Positions 1 through 5,787 of a stretch of 45,422 nucleotides of DNA are shown piece by piece. The notes beneath the pieces are model-generated. The model did no database searches, was not told where the DNA came from, and saw nothing but the letters and a program-made list of their open reading frames with translations. Position numbers and translations under genes: made by a program. Position 1 is the first letter of the stretch. Every line of letters begins with the position of its first letter. The DNA is from a virus, in the IMG/VR virus record IMGVR_UViG_3300042483_000182, positions 1 to 45,422 of that record; one strand, written 5' to 3'.

Positions 1-206
1 TGCGGCTCAAGGTCCACAAACATTTGATAGGTATATTCAGTGGACTTAACGAGAGCGTATCTAGCAAACGTATCCTCAGCTATATTCATAGCGCGGTATT
101 TGATTATGTAAGGAACATACTCTCCACCAGTTTCCCCCTGCAGTTCGAGCAGAGGCTTAGCAAAGAGAACCATACCCTTGTGATTGATTCTAATGTCAGT
201 AGACAA
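1..206 (-). CDS. Hypothetical protein, 3' end cut by the window edge
   Basis: The frame is open from the start to the left edge, giving 68 codons with no stop, so only the N-terminal part is visible. I chose the TTG at 206 because GAGGAG lies seven bases before it, the same arrangement as in the next genes upstream. The first residues read MSTDIRINHKG. The start overlaps the last bases of the preceding gene by 11 bp. No family was recognised. It belongs to the leftward array of small genes. Confidence 0.6.
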   Translation of the reverse strand, partial: MSTDIRINHKGMVLFAKPLLELQGETGGEYVPYIIKYRAMNIAEDTFARYALVKSTEYTYQMFVDLEP

Positions 207-441
207 TATTTGGCTCCTCACCAAGATTAAGATGACTCACCACTGGTCCAGCAACTCGAATAAGTTGATTATCAGTCACAGGGTACTCTTTTCCATCTTC
301 CGAAGCAACCATAACTACACGCTCAATATTAAAGCCATAACCACTCGTAACGATACGAACAACCTTATAGACGTCAGCGGTGTGTATGTCAGGGCTGTTT
401 TTAAAGACAGCGTAATCCCCAAGCTGTAAATCAGTAGACAA
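196..441 (-). CDS. Hypothetical 81-residue protein
   Basis: Start taken as TTG at 441, seven bases after a GAGAAGAG ribosome site; an ATG 18 bases further upstream would add MEKSLT but has no ribosome site. The protein begins MSTDLQLGDYAVFKN and has alternating hydrophobic residues, so a small beta-rich, possibly SH3-like fold is plausible. It ends in GEEPNIVY, which is the next gene's ribosome site and start region read in another frame. Function unknown. Its start overlaps the end of the upstream gene by 11 bp, so translation is probably coupled. Confidence 0.65.
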   Translation of the reverse strand: MSTDLQLGDYAVFKNSPDIHTADVYKVVRIVTSGYGFNIERVVMVASEDGKEYPVTDNQLIRVAGPVVSHLNLGEEPNIVY

Positions 442-727
442 TGTCAGGCTCTTCTCCATTATTTAGGGACGTCGACAAACCTACACCATTACAGGCGTCA
501 TACCAAACTTTGATTACGCGAAGCTTCACAGGATTCGCTAACGAGTTAAAAACATCTTTGTCACGCTTAGTCTTCAAAGCCGAAAGCATGTAAGGCAGAA
601 AAGAAAACGTAATCTCCCCACCACTCATAGCTAGCGAACGCGTCATACCAAAGTTCAGCTCAATGTCCTCTTTGTAGTTCTTAGCCACAAAAGGAAACCC
701 ACCAACTCGAAACTCAAGATCTGCCAT
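431..727 (-). CDS. Hypothetical 98-residue protein
   Basis: The start ATG at 727 is preceded by GGAAG with a six-base spacer. A frame extension to 769 exists but would overlap the cupin gene much further and has no better ribosome site. The product begins MADLEFRVGGFPFVAKNY and ends NNGEEPDIVY, again the read-through of the next gene's initiation region. No domain was recognised. Near its 3' end it carries one copy of the GACGTCGAC motif, read here as Leu-Ser-Thr-Ser. Confidence 0.65.
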   Translation of the reverse strand: MADLEFRVGGFPFVAKNYKEDIELNFGMTRSLAMSGGEITFSFLPYMLSALKTKRDKDVFNSLANPVKLRVIKVWYDACNGVGLSTSLNNGEEPDIVY

Positions 728-1049
728 AGTCATCTTCCAATCTTTCAATGTCTTCTTCATGGTACACACCTTTTATGATTTCCGCAACATATCCAACATC
801 ACTCCCATCATTGATTAGTCTATGAACCATACCGACGTCGACGATATAGGTTTTGCCAACCACCAAATCATACATACCAGCGCCTATGCGAGCTGACAGC
901 CCGCCAGTAATCGGACGCCACTCTTCCGAACGAAGAGCGTGAGTTTGCAGCGACAGGCGCTTTCCAGGAAGCACCTTGAGAATCTTCATGGTAACTTCAG
1001 GGCTACTGTAAACAATCATGTAGCCGCCCCAAGGTCTCTCAATAAACAA
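714..1049 (-). CDS. Mannose-6-phosphate isomerase type II cupin domain protein
   Basis: A 111-residue stand-alone cupin matching the C-terminal domain of bifunctional mannose-1-phosphate guanylyltransferase/phosphomannose isomerases. Seen: PWGGY near residue 5, VLPGKRLSLQTHALRSEEW at about 25-43 (the metal-binding and substrate motif), and EEDIERLEDDYGR at the end, which is diagnostic of the family. The usual N-terminal nucleotidyltransferase domain is absent. The family interconverts fructose-6-phosphate and mannose-6-phosphate; activity of this short form is inferred. The start is TTG at 1049, seven bases after GAGGAG. It may act with the phosphomannomutase-like HAD protein at 7947-8684 in mannose metabolism. 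Confidence 0.88.
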   Translation of the reverse strand: MFIERPWGGYMIVYSSPEVTMKILKVLPGKRLSLQTHALRSEEWRPITGGLSARIGAGMYDLVVGKTYIVDVGMVHRLINDGSDVGYVAEIIKGVYHEEDIERLEDDYGRS

Positions 1050-1263
1050 TGTCCGGCTCCTCTTTGTTAAAAACTCTAGGACTCAGCATACAGTCAATCG
1101 CGAAGATGTGGTAGAGCTTTCCATCATCATCTGTAGCGACATTACGAACGCGGTCCTCGTTGAACCCCTTATAGATAGCTCCATCGCAAACCTTGCACCT
1201 AGGCCAAGGGATAGTCTCTATACCGATACTAGAACCAATAGCGTGCTCAGCAATCCTAGACAA
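1039..1263 (-). CDS. Small putative zinc-binding protein
   Basis: A 74-residue product from a TTG start at 1263 that sits seven bases after AGAGGAG. It contains CKVCDGAIYKG at about 23-33 and a later His/Cys pair (LYHIFAIDC), a plausible CxxC...HxxxxC zinc site. It ends NKEEPDIVY, the overlap with the cupin gene's initiation region. Neighbouring genes in the array carry similar small Cys clusters. The molecular role is unknown; DNA, RNA or protein binding are all possible. Confidence 0.65.
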   Translation of the reverse strand: MSRIAEHAIGSSIGIETIPWPRCKVCDGAIYKGFNEDRVRNVATDDDGKLYHIFAIDCMLSPRVFNKEEPDIVY

Positions 1264-1531
1264 TCTCTGGCTCCTCTCCATCACGCTCCGTTGACTTGCT
1301 CATCCACTCAGTAACCAAAGCAACCGCCTCACTAGCAGACATACCGTCAATCACGTCCACGTCCTCCTCCTCCAGTTGCTCGCACAGAGCCTCCAAAGAC
1401 AACATGAACTGTTGGTTAGGATCCTTTTCCTTAAGGATTACCATCATAGTTTTTACAGGAAGATCTAGATACTTAGGGACGTCGACGATTCGATCCCCAA
1501 TCTTCAACGACACTGTTTCTTTAGTAGACAA
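1256..1531 (-). CDS. Hypothetical 91-residue acidic protein
   Basis: TTG start at 1531, seven bases after GAGGAG, giving MSTKETVSLKIGDRIVDVPK. The remainder is helical and acidic (CEQLEEEDVDVIDGMSASEA). The layout, a short beta N-terminus followed by an acidic helical tail, faintly recalls phage tail assembly chaperones, but it lies in an early small-gene array rather than beside tail genes, so I do not assign that. A GACGTCGAC motif is read in this gene as Ile-Val-Asp-Val-Pro. It ends DGEEPEIV. Confidence 0.65.
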   Translation of the reverse strand: MSTKETVSLKIGDRIVDVPKYLDLPVKTMMVILKEKDPNQQFMLSLEALCEQLEEEDVDVIDGMSASEAVALVTEWMSKSTERDGEEPEIV

Positions 1532-1739
1532 CGTCTGGCTCCTCACCATTGTTTTCCGGAATATAAAAGGTGTTCACTACAACAGGACCACCTATGTATT
1601 TATCGTAGCACTCATCCGAGCAAATTGCATCTTCAGCCCCGCCCTCCACGACACTATCTGCAGCACTGAACTCACGCGCACACTCTCCGCAATACGCGAT
1701 TCCGTTGTCCCAGTCCGCCTCCATACTTCTCCAGCCCAT
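1521..1739 (-). CDS. Small zinc-finger-like protein
   Basis: A 72-residue protein with CGECAREF at about 17-24 and CSDECYDKY at about 40-48, giving a CxxC...CxxxC pattern typical of a treble-clef or TRASH-like zinc site. It begins at ATG 1739, whose A overlaps the stop of the preceding gene (TAATG), with GAAGAAGAGGAAG upstream as ribosome site. It ends NNGEEPDVVY. Function unknown. Confidence 0.65.
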   Translation of the reverse strand: MGWRSMEADWDNGIAYCGECAREFSAADSVVEGGAEDAICSDECYDKYIGGPVVVNTFYIPENNGEEPDVVY

Positions 1740-1894
1740 TAGTAAATCACTTCCTCTTCTTCACGGTTGAAGCACTCAGGGCTAGAGAAAGTATTCTCAG
1801 CAGAGTATCGGCCACAACCACACACACAGCGCGGAGTATTTACAGCCTCGCGGAGGATCTCCTCTAGAGACTTCTTACTATACGTTGCGCTCAC
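1739..1894 (-). CDS. Small Cys-rich protein, 51 residues
   Basis: GTG start at 1894 within the last codons of the preceding gene; AAAGG lies about ten bases upstream. The product begins MSATYSKKSLEEILREAV and contains CVCGCGRYSAENTFSSPECF at about 23-42, a probable zinc finger of the CxC...C class. It ends NREEEEVIY, related to the GEEPDIVY tails seen downstream. The 16-bp overlap with the upstream gene and the TAATG junction to the next indicate a translationally coupled array. Confidence 0.6.
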   Translation of the reverse strand: MSATYSKKSLEEILREAVNTPRCVCGCGRYSAENTFSSPECFNREEEEVIY

Positions 1895-2018
1895 AGCGAC
1901 TCAACCTTTCTTCCTTACGTTGACGTTTTGCTTGTTCATACAGGCGCTTTTGCTGCATCAAACGCTCAAGCTTTATTTGCTTAGCGACGCGCTCACACTC
2001 TTTTTGAAAGTCGTTCAT
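1878..2018 (-). CDS. Small highly charged helical protein, 46 residues
   Basis: ATG at 2018 opens a 46-codon frame, MNDFQKECERVAKQIKLERL onward, rich in Lys/Arg/Glu/Gln and almost certainly a single helix or coiled coil. It ends RCERNV and overlaps the next gene. No strong ribosome site is seen. A GGGACGTCGACGA motif lies just upstream, between this gene and the preceding one. Charge pattern and position in the array favour a real gene, but coding evidence is modest. Confidence 0.5.
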   Translation of the reverse strand: MNDFQKECERVAKQIKLERLMQQKRLYEQAKRQRKEERLSRCERNV

Positions 2019-2055
2019 ATATACATCTTAGGGACGTCGACGACATTTTGTCAAG

Positions 2056-2286
2056 TCAGAGTTCAGAAAGTTTTTCGTAGACCCAAGAGAGAACTTCTAC
2101 CGCCACCGAATCTCCGGCAGCATCCTTCTCCCCAATCAGCTCTCGGAGCTTCTCAAAGAACTCAACGCGCTGACGGTCTTCACCGAGTTGCTCGGCTCTT
2201 CTAACTTGGTCCACAGCGTAGGCTTCTAGTTTTTCTAGTTCGAAGTCAATGTCTTCTAGCCCCGCGGGAGAGTGCGGATCTTTCAT
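2056..2286 (-). CDS. Hypothetical acidic helical protein, 76 residues
   Basis: ATG at 2286 with no ribosome site, but TACAAT lies exactly six bases upstream, so the mRNA is probably leaderless. The protein is strongly helical (LEDIDFELEKLEAYAVDQ; EFFEKLRELIGEKD; VLSWVYEKLSEL), with heptad-like leucines suggesting a coiled coil. No family was recognised. It is the first coding gene after tRNA-Thr and may head the leftward transcript of the small-gene array. Confidence 0.7.
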   Translation of the reverse strand: MKDPHSPAGLEDIDFELEKLEAYAVDQVRRAEQLGEDRQRVEFFEKLRELIGEKDAAGDSVAVEVLSWVYEKLSEL

Positions 2287-2292
2287 ACTTCT

Positions 2293-2298
2293 ATTGTA
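2293..2298 (-). promoter_or_regulatory. -10 element of a leaderless promoter
   Basis: TACAAT on the minus strand ends six bases before the ATG at 2286, placing the expected transcription start at the start codon. No -35 match is visible; that position falls in the 3' part of tRNA-Thr. Confidence 0.45.
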
Positions 2299-2305
2299 AC
2301 TTATC

Positions 2306-2380
2306 TGGAGCCCCCAGTGAATTCCGAGATCACAACCTCCGCTTTACAAGAGCGGCGCTCTACCGTTGAGCTATAAGGGC
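2306..2380 (-). tRNA. tRNA-Thr (anticodon TGT)
   Basis: The 75-base RNA folds into a full cloverleaf: acceptor GCCCTTA/TGGGGGC (two G-U pairs), D stem GCTC/GAGC, anticodon stem CCGCT/AGCGG with loop CTTGTAA, variable AGGTT, T arm GTGAT/TTCAC. CCA is encoded. Anticodon TGT reads ACA threonine codons. The T loop is CTCGGAA, so the usual T54 and A58 are C and G, and the innermost T-stem pair is a T-T mismatch. These deviations may reflect phage-specific decay or adaptation. Confidence 0.88.
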
Positions 2381-2410
2381 AGTTTGCCAGATGAATCCTT
2401 ACTGGCGTGT

Positions 2411-2425
2411 CCGGAACCGTTCCGG
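2411..2425. repeat. 15-bp inverted repeat upstream of tRNA-Thr
   Basis: CCGGAAC-C-GTTCCGG is a perfect 7-bp inverted repeat around one base, about 30 bp upstream of the tRNA. It could be an operator for a dimeric regulator. The loop is too short for a normal terminator and no T-run follows. Confidence 0.4.
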
Positions 2426-2481
2426 CAAGGCGCATAGAAGAACCACCAAATAGCGCCTGATTCGAGATTATTCTAGCACAC

Positions 2482-2625
2482 CTAGTCAGTCAACCTTTGC
2501 AGAACATCAAGCTGTGCTTCAATAAGATCTAGTTTCTCACGGAGCACTTTCAAAGTAATCTCCACAATCTCAATCTTCTCTCCAAGGATTTCCCTCTGGA
2601 CGTCGACGTTTTCGTTTTCTGACAT
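2482..2625 (-). CDS. Small coiled-coil protein, 47 residues
   Basis: ATG at 2625 opens MSENENVDVQREILGEK and continues as an uninterrupted amphipathic helix (IVEITLKVLREKLDLIEAQL) with leucine/isoleucine heptads, ending RLTD. It directly follows the WhiB gene, six bases downstream. A GACGTCGAC motif is read here as Asn-Val-Asp-Val. Likely a small dimerising coiled coil; role unknown. Confidence 0.6.
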   Translation of the reverse strand: MSENENVDVQREILGEKIEIVEITLKVLREKLDLIEAQLDVLQRLTD

Positions 2626-2630
2626 AAGCC

Positions 2631-3161
2631 CTAGATTCCTTGCCTTCCTTGAGTCCAGTCAATCTTTCTACCAGAGGCTACAGCCTCTTTCACTCTACGC
2701 AACCTACCAGAGATTATGTCTTTAGATGTACCAAGCAGCTTTCCGATCTCGCTCAATGAGAGGTCTGGATTATTGATTCGCGCCTGAAGTATGTCAAAGG
2801 TCTCCAGAGGCATACCTTCCCGTTGCTCTTCTAGGGCCTGCTTGTATAGGTGAATGCTTGCCTCCAAAGCCATTCTTGGCCGGTCAGCGTTTACGGCCCT
2901 GGCCACTACCAATGCATGACCTTTCGGCTTGTCAGTGCCCCTGGCAACTCGGCGTCTCTCCCTCTCCGTTAGACCACCCCAGACTCCAACTTCATCAAGC
3001 ATTGTCAGCCCCATGTCTCGACACTCCTTTTGAACAGGGCATCTCATGCAAATAGACTTTGCATAACGCAGGGTCTCGCGGTCATAGGCACCATCATCAT
3101 CTGGAAAGAAGACGTCCAAATCTTTTTCGTCTTTGCAGACTCCTTGAGTCATATCAAACAT
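2631..3161 (-). CDS. WhiB-family regulator fused to a WhiA-like helix-turn-helix
   Basis: A 176-residue protein. The N-terminal WhiB domain (about 1-75) has its four iron-sulfur cysteines in C9, CMRC (38 and 41) and C47, followed by the turn GVWGGLTERERRR. WhiB proteins bind a [4Fe-4S] cluster and the sigma factor sigma-A. The C-terminal part (about 118-165) reads FDILQARINNPDLSLSEIGK then TSKDIISGRLRRVKEAV, closely resembling the helix-turn-helix of WhiA (family pattern R..NP..SL.ELG.L, then K..V..RLRR). In hosts WhiA and WhiB are separate proteins acting at the same promoters. The fusion is inferred from motifs. A second in-frame ATG lies at 3152. Confidence 0.85.
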   Translation of the reverse strand: MFDMTQGVCKDEKDLDVFFPDDDGAYDRETLRYAKSICMRCPVQKECRDMGLTMLDEVGVWGGLTERERRRVARGTDKPKGHALVVARAVNADRPRMALEASIHLYKQALEEQREGMPLETFDILQARINNPDLSLSEIGKLLGTSKDIISGRLRRVKEAVASGRKIDWTQGRQGI

Positions 3162-3407
3162 TTATTTCTTAACCTTCTTTTTCTCCGCGATGCGAACTTT
3201 CTCGATATAGCGATCTGCCCACTTAGTGAAACTAACGACTAGGGTAATAACTATCCCAGCCGCCACAAAAAGCAGGAAGATCTGAATCTCAAGGACCTGG
3301 GTAGCTGCATAAACAAATAGCCCAAGCAGCCCAAAAAGAGCAGCGCCAAGCACAACGTAAACAGTTGTCATCCACGAACGTGCGACATAGTATTTCCAGT
3401 CTCTCAC
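3162..3407 (-). CDS. Small membrane protein, two predicted helices
   Basis: GTG at 3407 overlaps the stop of the preceding gene (GTGA). The 81-residue product has two hydrophobic segments, about 14-36 (TTVYVVLGAALFGLLGLFVY) and about 40-60 (IQIFLLFVAAGIVITLVVSF), then a basic tail ending EKKKVKK. This predicts a hairpin in the inner membrane with a cytoplasmic C-terminus. Holin-like in size, but it lies in an early cluster beside a WhiB gene, so no function is assigned. Confidence 0.65.
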   Translation of the reverse strand: MRDWKYYVARSWMTTVYVVLGAALFGLLGLFVYAATQVLEIQIFLLFVAAGIVITLVVSFTKWADRYIEKVRIAEKKKVKK

Positions 3408-3649
3408 TCGTTCTCTCCGTCTCTATCAAACTCAACCTTGTCCGAAAACGCAATCTCGTCAATCAAGTCATTTAGGTCGTTGACTGACATTGACCCCTTA
3501 AGGACGTCGACCATCTCAGACATCTTACGCTCTAGGATAGTCAGCGTGCGCTCGCGCTCAACCTTAGTCGCGTGACAGATGGGGCAACCCATGTCGTCAG
3601 CAGGGTCCCAGCTCCAACCATGTACTTCACACTCACTACTTAGTGCCAT
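3404..3649 (-). CDS. Small putative zinc-binding protein
   Basis: An 81-residue protein with CEVHGWSWDPADDMGCPICH at about 7-26: two cysteine/histidine clusters (CxxH and CxxCH) that would form one zinc site. The C-terminal half is helical (ILERKMSEMVDVLKG). Start ATG at 3649 overlaps the end of the upstream gene by 14 bp. A GACGTCGAC motif is read here as Met-Val-Asp-Val. Function unknown. Confidence 0.65.
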   Translation of the reverse strand: MALSSECEVHGWSWDPADDMGCPICHATKVERERTLTILERKMSEMVDVLKGSMSVNDLNDLIDEIAFSDKVEFDRDGENE

Positions 3650-4085
3650 TAACTCTCTCCTTATAGTCTTTCAGAATCCAGCTCGAGCTGTTCTTCTTGT
3701 CTTCCCCACCTACGCCAAAAACGAAGTGAAGTCTTTCCGACTCTACCACCATCTCAGGGATATTCTCAAGCGTCCTATCCCCGCCATTGGCAAAGATAAC
3801 CTCGTCCTCAGGGTAAAGCTCGAGAACCTGCTTAATCGCGTCTATTGCTGTACCATCTGCGTCATCAAACTCAATAACGACGTCGACAGACTTGAACTCC
3901 TCAATGATGCCGCCACGCTCGTCAAAGGGCATGAAAGGCTCACCTTTCTTGCGAGCCAACCAAGCGTCCGAGTTGACTCCAACAATAAGGACGTCGCCCA
4001 ACCCACGCGCGGCTCGGATGTACGAGATGTGACCGGAGTGCACAGGGTCGAACCCTCCGGTCACCAGAACAATCTTTTTAGGCAA
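3636..4085 (-). CDS. Cytidylyltransferase-fold nucleotidyltransferase
   Basis: The product has the nucleotidyltransferase signature TGGFDPVHSGH at about residues 8-18, followed by GDVLIVGVNSDAWLARKKG, as in RfaE/HldE C-terminal domains and related sugar- or glycerol-phosphate nucleotidyltransferases. A later NGGDR motif fits the family. It probably joins CTP or ATP to a sugar phosphate; the substrate cannot be read. I start it at TTG 4085, just before the signature. The longer frame to 4238 is rejected because its first 50 codons overlap the real zinc-ribbon gene at 4078-4248 in another frame. Confidence 0.78.
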   Translation of the reverse strand: MPKKIVLVTGGFDPVHSGHISYIRAARGLGDVLIVGVNSDAWLARKKGEPFMPFDERGGIIEEFKSVDVVIEFDDADGTAIDAIKQVLELYPEDEVIFANGGDRTLENIPEMVVESERLHFVFGVGGEDKKNSSSWILKDYKERVNGTK

Positions 4086-4248
4086 TGTTAAGTTCCTTCT
4101 TAACGAACTGCCAGAAGTCCTCCATGTCCTCGATATAGATTTCATCGCTGACTTCCTGGACGTCGCCACTTCGCTTTTCGCGGAAGTAGTGCATTGAGCA
4201 CATCCCCCGCCCAAAAACCTTTTTCTCGCAACTGTCAATCTTGCACAC
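4078..4248 (-). CDS. Small zinc-ribbon protein
   Basis: GTG at 4248 directly overlaps the preceding stop (TAGTG), with AGGAGAG upstream as ribosome site. The 56-residue product reads CKIDSCEKKVFGRGMCSMHY at about 2-21, the C....C.......G.C..HY pattern common at the N-terminus of phage HNH proteins and small DNA-binding zinc ribbons, then an acidic helix (IYIEDMEDFWQFVKKEL). No HNH catalytic residues follow, so it is a stand-alone ribbon. Its stop overlaps the next gene's TTG. Confidence 0.65.
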   Translation of the reverse strand: MCKIDSCEKKVFGRGMCSMHYFREKRSGDVQEVSDEIYIEDMEDFWQFVKKELNIA

Positions 4249-4571
4249 TACTTCTGCTCTCCTAGCATCTCTAGTATCTGTCTTTTCAGGTCCGATAGCG
4301 CAATGTCTCCACGCATCGGAGGGTTTTTCATCATCTTGTCAATCAGGTCCAGAATCTCTTCTGTTTCCGATAGTTTCCTTATGGACGTCGACAAATCGGT
4401 CTCGAAGACCTCATCATTCGACATGGACTTACCACAGTTGCATACATACTTGGCTCCACCTTGCGGAGTCTTGTAGAAGGTGTGAATGTGCTCATCCAGA
4501 GAATACTCTTCAGTATCCTTAGCTTTCAGCGGATTGTACTTGCTGAACAGTTCAAAGAAATCTTTACTCAT
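4248..4571 (-). CDS. Hypothetical protein with a CxC zinc-like motif
   Basis: A 107-residue product with HIHTFYKT and YVCNCGKSM at about residues 29-52, a possible His/Cys metal site, then helical segments (EEILDLIDKMMKN; DLKRQILEMLGEQK). ATG at 4571 is the first codon after a strong promoter and has no ribosome site, so the transcript is probably leaderless. It seems to head the leftward operon running down to about 3162 or further. A GACGTCGAC motif is read here as Leu-Ser-Thr-Ser. Confidence 0.7.
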   Translation of the reverse strand: MSKDFFELFSKYNPLKAKDTEEYSLDEHIHTFYKTPQGGAKYVCNCGKSMSNDEVFETDLSTSIRKLSETEEILDLIDKMMKNPPMRGDIALSDLKRQILEMLGEQK

Positions 4572-4577
4572 ATCTAC

Positions 4578-4607
4578 ATCTTACATCCCCCCAAAGAAAT
4601 ATGTCAA
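4578..4607 (-). promoter_or_regulatory. Leftward promoter, leaderless
   Basis: Minus strand: TTGACA, 18-base spacer containing a G-run, TAAGAT, then six bases to the ATG at 4571. A perfect -35 with a good -10, correctly placed to start transcription at the start codon. The most convincing promoter in the left region; it drives the leftward small-gene array. Confidence 0.7.
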
Positions 4608-4713
4608 ATCAGCACGAACGCGCGGATCTAGCTCCGACACAACTTATCACGAAGCTTCGTTCAAACTTCTACCGGACGTCGAGATTTTATTATATAAAGT
4701 ATCATATTGTACA

Positions 4714-4742
4714 GAAAAGGCCCCCCGAAGGGAGCCTCTTTT
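4714..4742. terminator. Bidirectional rho-independent terminator
   Basis: GC-rich hairpin GGCCCCCC-GAA-GGGAGCC flanked by AAAAG and CTCTTTT, so it has a U-run in either direction. On the minus strand it ends the GIY-YIG transcript. Positions 4608-4713 between it and the promoter hold no gene; they contain an AT-rich TATAAT-like stretch and a partial GGACGTCGAG motif near 4674. Confidence 0.75.
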
Positions 4743-4790
4743 GTGCGTGTAAACTTAAACCTAAACTATTTATAATCTTATACGGTTTTA

Positions 4791-5480
4791 CTAGCTGAGC
4801 CTGTCATATATGTTTTTTACACTAGTTGGATACCACTTACCACCATTAGATGTAGGTACGCTATCCTTATTTAAACCCGCGGCTATTTTACCAAAACTAG
4901 TACCAGACCTACGCTCCGCTAAAATCCTATCCTTTACCTCTTTAGGCGTTTTATCCTTGGGGCCAACATCCATCCCCCACACCAACCCGCTATCCCTAAG
5001 GCTTTGATGTCTACCTTTAGCTTTTTCACTCATTAACTTGATCTGCTCTTCAGTGAAGACATGCTTAGGCCTGCTCATAGTCCTATCCCTCTGAGCCGCC
5101 CTCTTTTCCGGAGTCCAGTAGGCCCTAATCTTTTCTATAGACTCACTAGTGTGAGACCCGCCAACAAAACCATCTCCGCCATCAGTGACATTAAGTAGAC
5201 TAGAATCTTTTACTCGATAGTCGCTAATATGAGAAGCCTCTAAGACGCAGGCTTCATCCCAGGATAGGCCAGACTCTAGTATCACATACCCAATAGAGAA
5301 TCCATCTGACTCATGTCTGTTTATCCATTTGTAGACCGGAAGATGTTTTACCTTATTGCCGTTTCTAGCCGAGCTAAGGTGGGCAGCAAATCTTTTATCA
5401 GCATTCTCATATTTACTAATCCCAATGTAACGAATCCTATCAGGCTCTTTAGTTGAGAATAAACCATATACGCAGCTCAT
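4791..5480 (-). CDS. GIY-YIG homing endonuclease with a recombinase-type C-terminal domain
   Basis: A 229-residue protein. Its N-terminal GIY-YIG nuclease domain (about 1-95) shows VYGLFSTKEPDRIRYIGISK, with a later Arg/Glu-rich core and NVTDGGDG. The middle (about 105-160) contains NUMOD3-like repeats, HTSESIEKIRAYW and FTEEQIKLMSEKAKGRH, which bind DNA in homing endonucleases. The last 62 residues (GLVWGMDVGPKDKTPKEVKD onward) are about 61% identical (38/62 by eye) to the C-terminus of the serine recombinase at 23698-24351. It is a free-standing selfish endonuclease, followed by a terminator and more AT-rich than its neighbours. ATG at 5480 appears leaderless. Confidence 0.88.
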   Translation of the reverse strand: MSCVYGLFSTKEPDRIRYIGISKYENADKRFAAHLSSARNGNKVKHLPVYKWINRHESDGFSIGYVILESGLSWDEACVLEASHISDYRVKDSSLLNVTDGGDGFVGGSHTSESIEKIRAYWTPEKRAAQRDRTMSRPKHVFTEEQIKLMSEKAKGRHQSLRDSGLVWGMDVGPKDKTPKEVKDRILAERRSGTSFGKIAAGLNKDSVPTSNGGKWYPTSVKNIYDRLS

Positions 5481-5486
5481 AACTCT

Positions 5487-5492
5487 AGTATA
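5487..5492 (-). promoter_or_regulatory. -10 element of a leaderless promoter
   Basis: TATACT on the minus strand lies six bases before the ATG at 5480; no ribosome site and no clear -35. Confidence 0.4.
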
Positions 5493-5517
5493 TCTTAACT
5501 TTATATGACTGACTTAT

Positions 5518-5787
5518 TTAGCCTAATACAGCGAAGACATCTTCTTCTGCAAGGACTAGGTATTCCTTAGATCCAAGGGTCAGGGTAGTGCCAGCGTACT
5601 TCGAGTAGATTACGGTGTCGCCTACAGCGATGTCCTCTACCTTACTGCCGATGGCAACTACTTCACCCTGCTGCGGCTTCTCCTGCGCTACGTCTGGAAT
5701 GATTAGTCCAGAGGCAGTTGTCTGCTCTGCATCTTTCTGCAGGATGGCAACTCGGTTGCCGATTGGCTTAATCTTGATCTGACTCAT
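5518..5787 (-). CDS. groES: GroES-like co-chaperonin (Cpn10)
   Basis: An 89-residue protein close to the usual Cpn10 length. It has the family opening IKIKPIGNRVAILQ, a mobile loop region (EQTTASGLIIPDVAQEKPQQ), GEVVAIGSKV, the VGDTVIYSKYAGT strand and the C-terminal YLVLAEEDVFAVL. GroES caps the GroEL folding chamber; a phage copy probably retunes the host GroEL for virion proteins, as T4 gp31 does. No GroEL is present in the window, so it must pair with the host's. It overlaps the preceding gene by 20 bp. Confidence 0.92.
   Translation of the reverse strand: MSQIKIKPIGNRVAILQKDAEQTTASGLIIPDVAQEKPQQGEVVAIGSKVEDIAVGDTVIYSKYAGTTLTLGSKEYLVLAEEDVFAVLG

Larger units (their letters stand above)
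198..1548 (-). repeat. Repeated ribosome-binding/start module GAGGAGCCAGACATTGTCTA
   Basis: Five gene junctions carry near-identical copies at about 198-220, 431-456, 1041-1062, 1256-1276 and 1524-1546. On the minus strand each supplies the ribosome site GAGGAG, a seven-base spacer and a TTG start, and usually the upstream gene's stop a few bases later. Read in the upstream gene's frame the same bases give the tail EEPDIVY. AGACATTGTCT inside it is an 11-bp near-perfect palindrome. A diverged version precedes the gene at 1739. Confidence 0.7.
463..4393. repeat. Dispersed 16-bp motif TTAGGGACGTCGACRA, eight copies
   Basis: The 9-mer GACGTCGAC occurs on the plus strand at 468, 835, 1478, 2033, 2599, 3503, 3880 and 4385 (start positions), all in the same orientation, opposite to transcription. 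The best copies share TTAGGGACGTCGAC[AG]A (463, 1473, 2028) or close variants (3498, 4380). Partial GGACGTCGC/GGACGTCGA copies lie near 3989, 4158 and 4674. Inside genes it is read in different frames, and the copy at 2033 is intergenic, so it is conserved as nucleic acid rather than protein. Outside this region I found the 9-mer only near 28782. Confidence 0.7.

Noticed and set aside
1256-1531. Tail assembly chaperone
   Set aside because: Only a vague resemblance in length and acidic helical tail; no tape measure or tail genes are adjacent and no frameshift site is visible.
196-1760. EEPDIVY tails as a shared protein degradation or targeting tag
   Set aside because: The tail bases coincide with the next gene's ribosome site and start codon, and where no such junction follows (cupin gene) the tail is absent. 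Nucleotide-level constraint explains it better.
4086-4238. N-terminal extension of the nucleotidyltransferase
   Set aside because: Those codons overlap a better frame encoding a zinc-ribbon protein (4078-4248) with a ribosome site and coupled start; the extension is Arg/Ser/Thr-rich and unlike the family.
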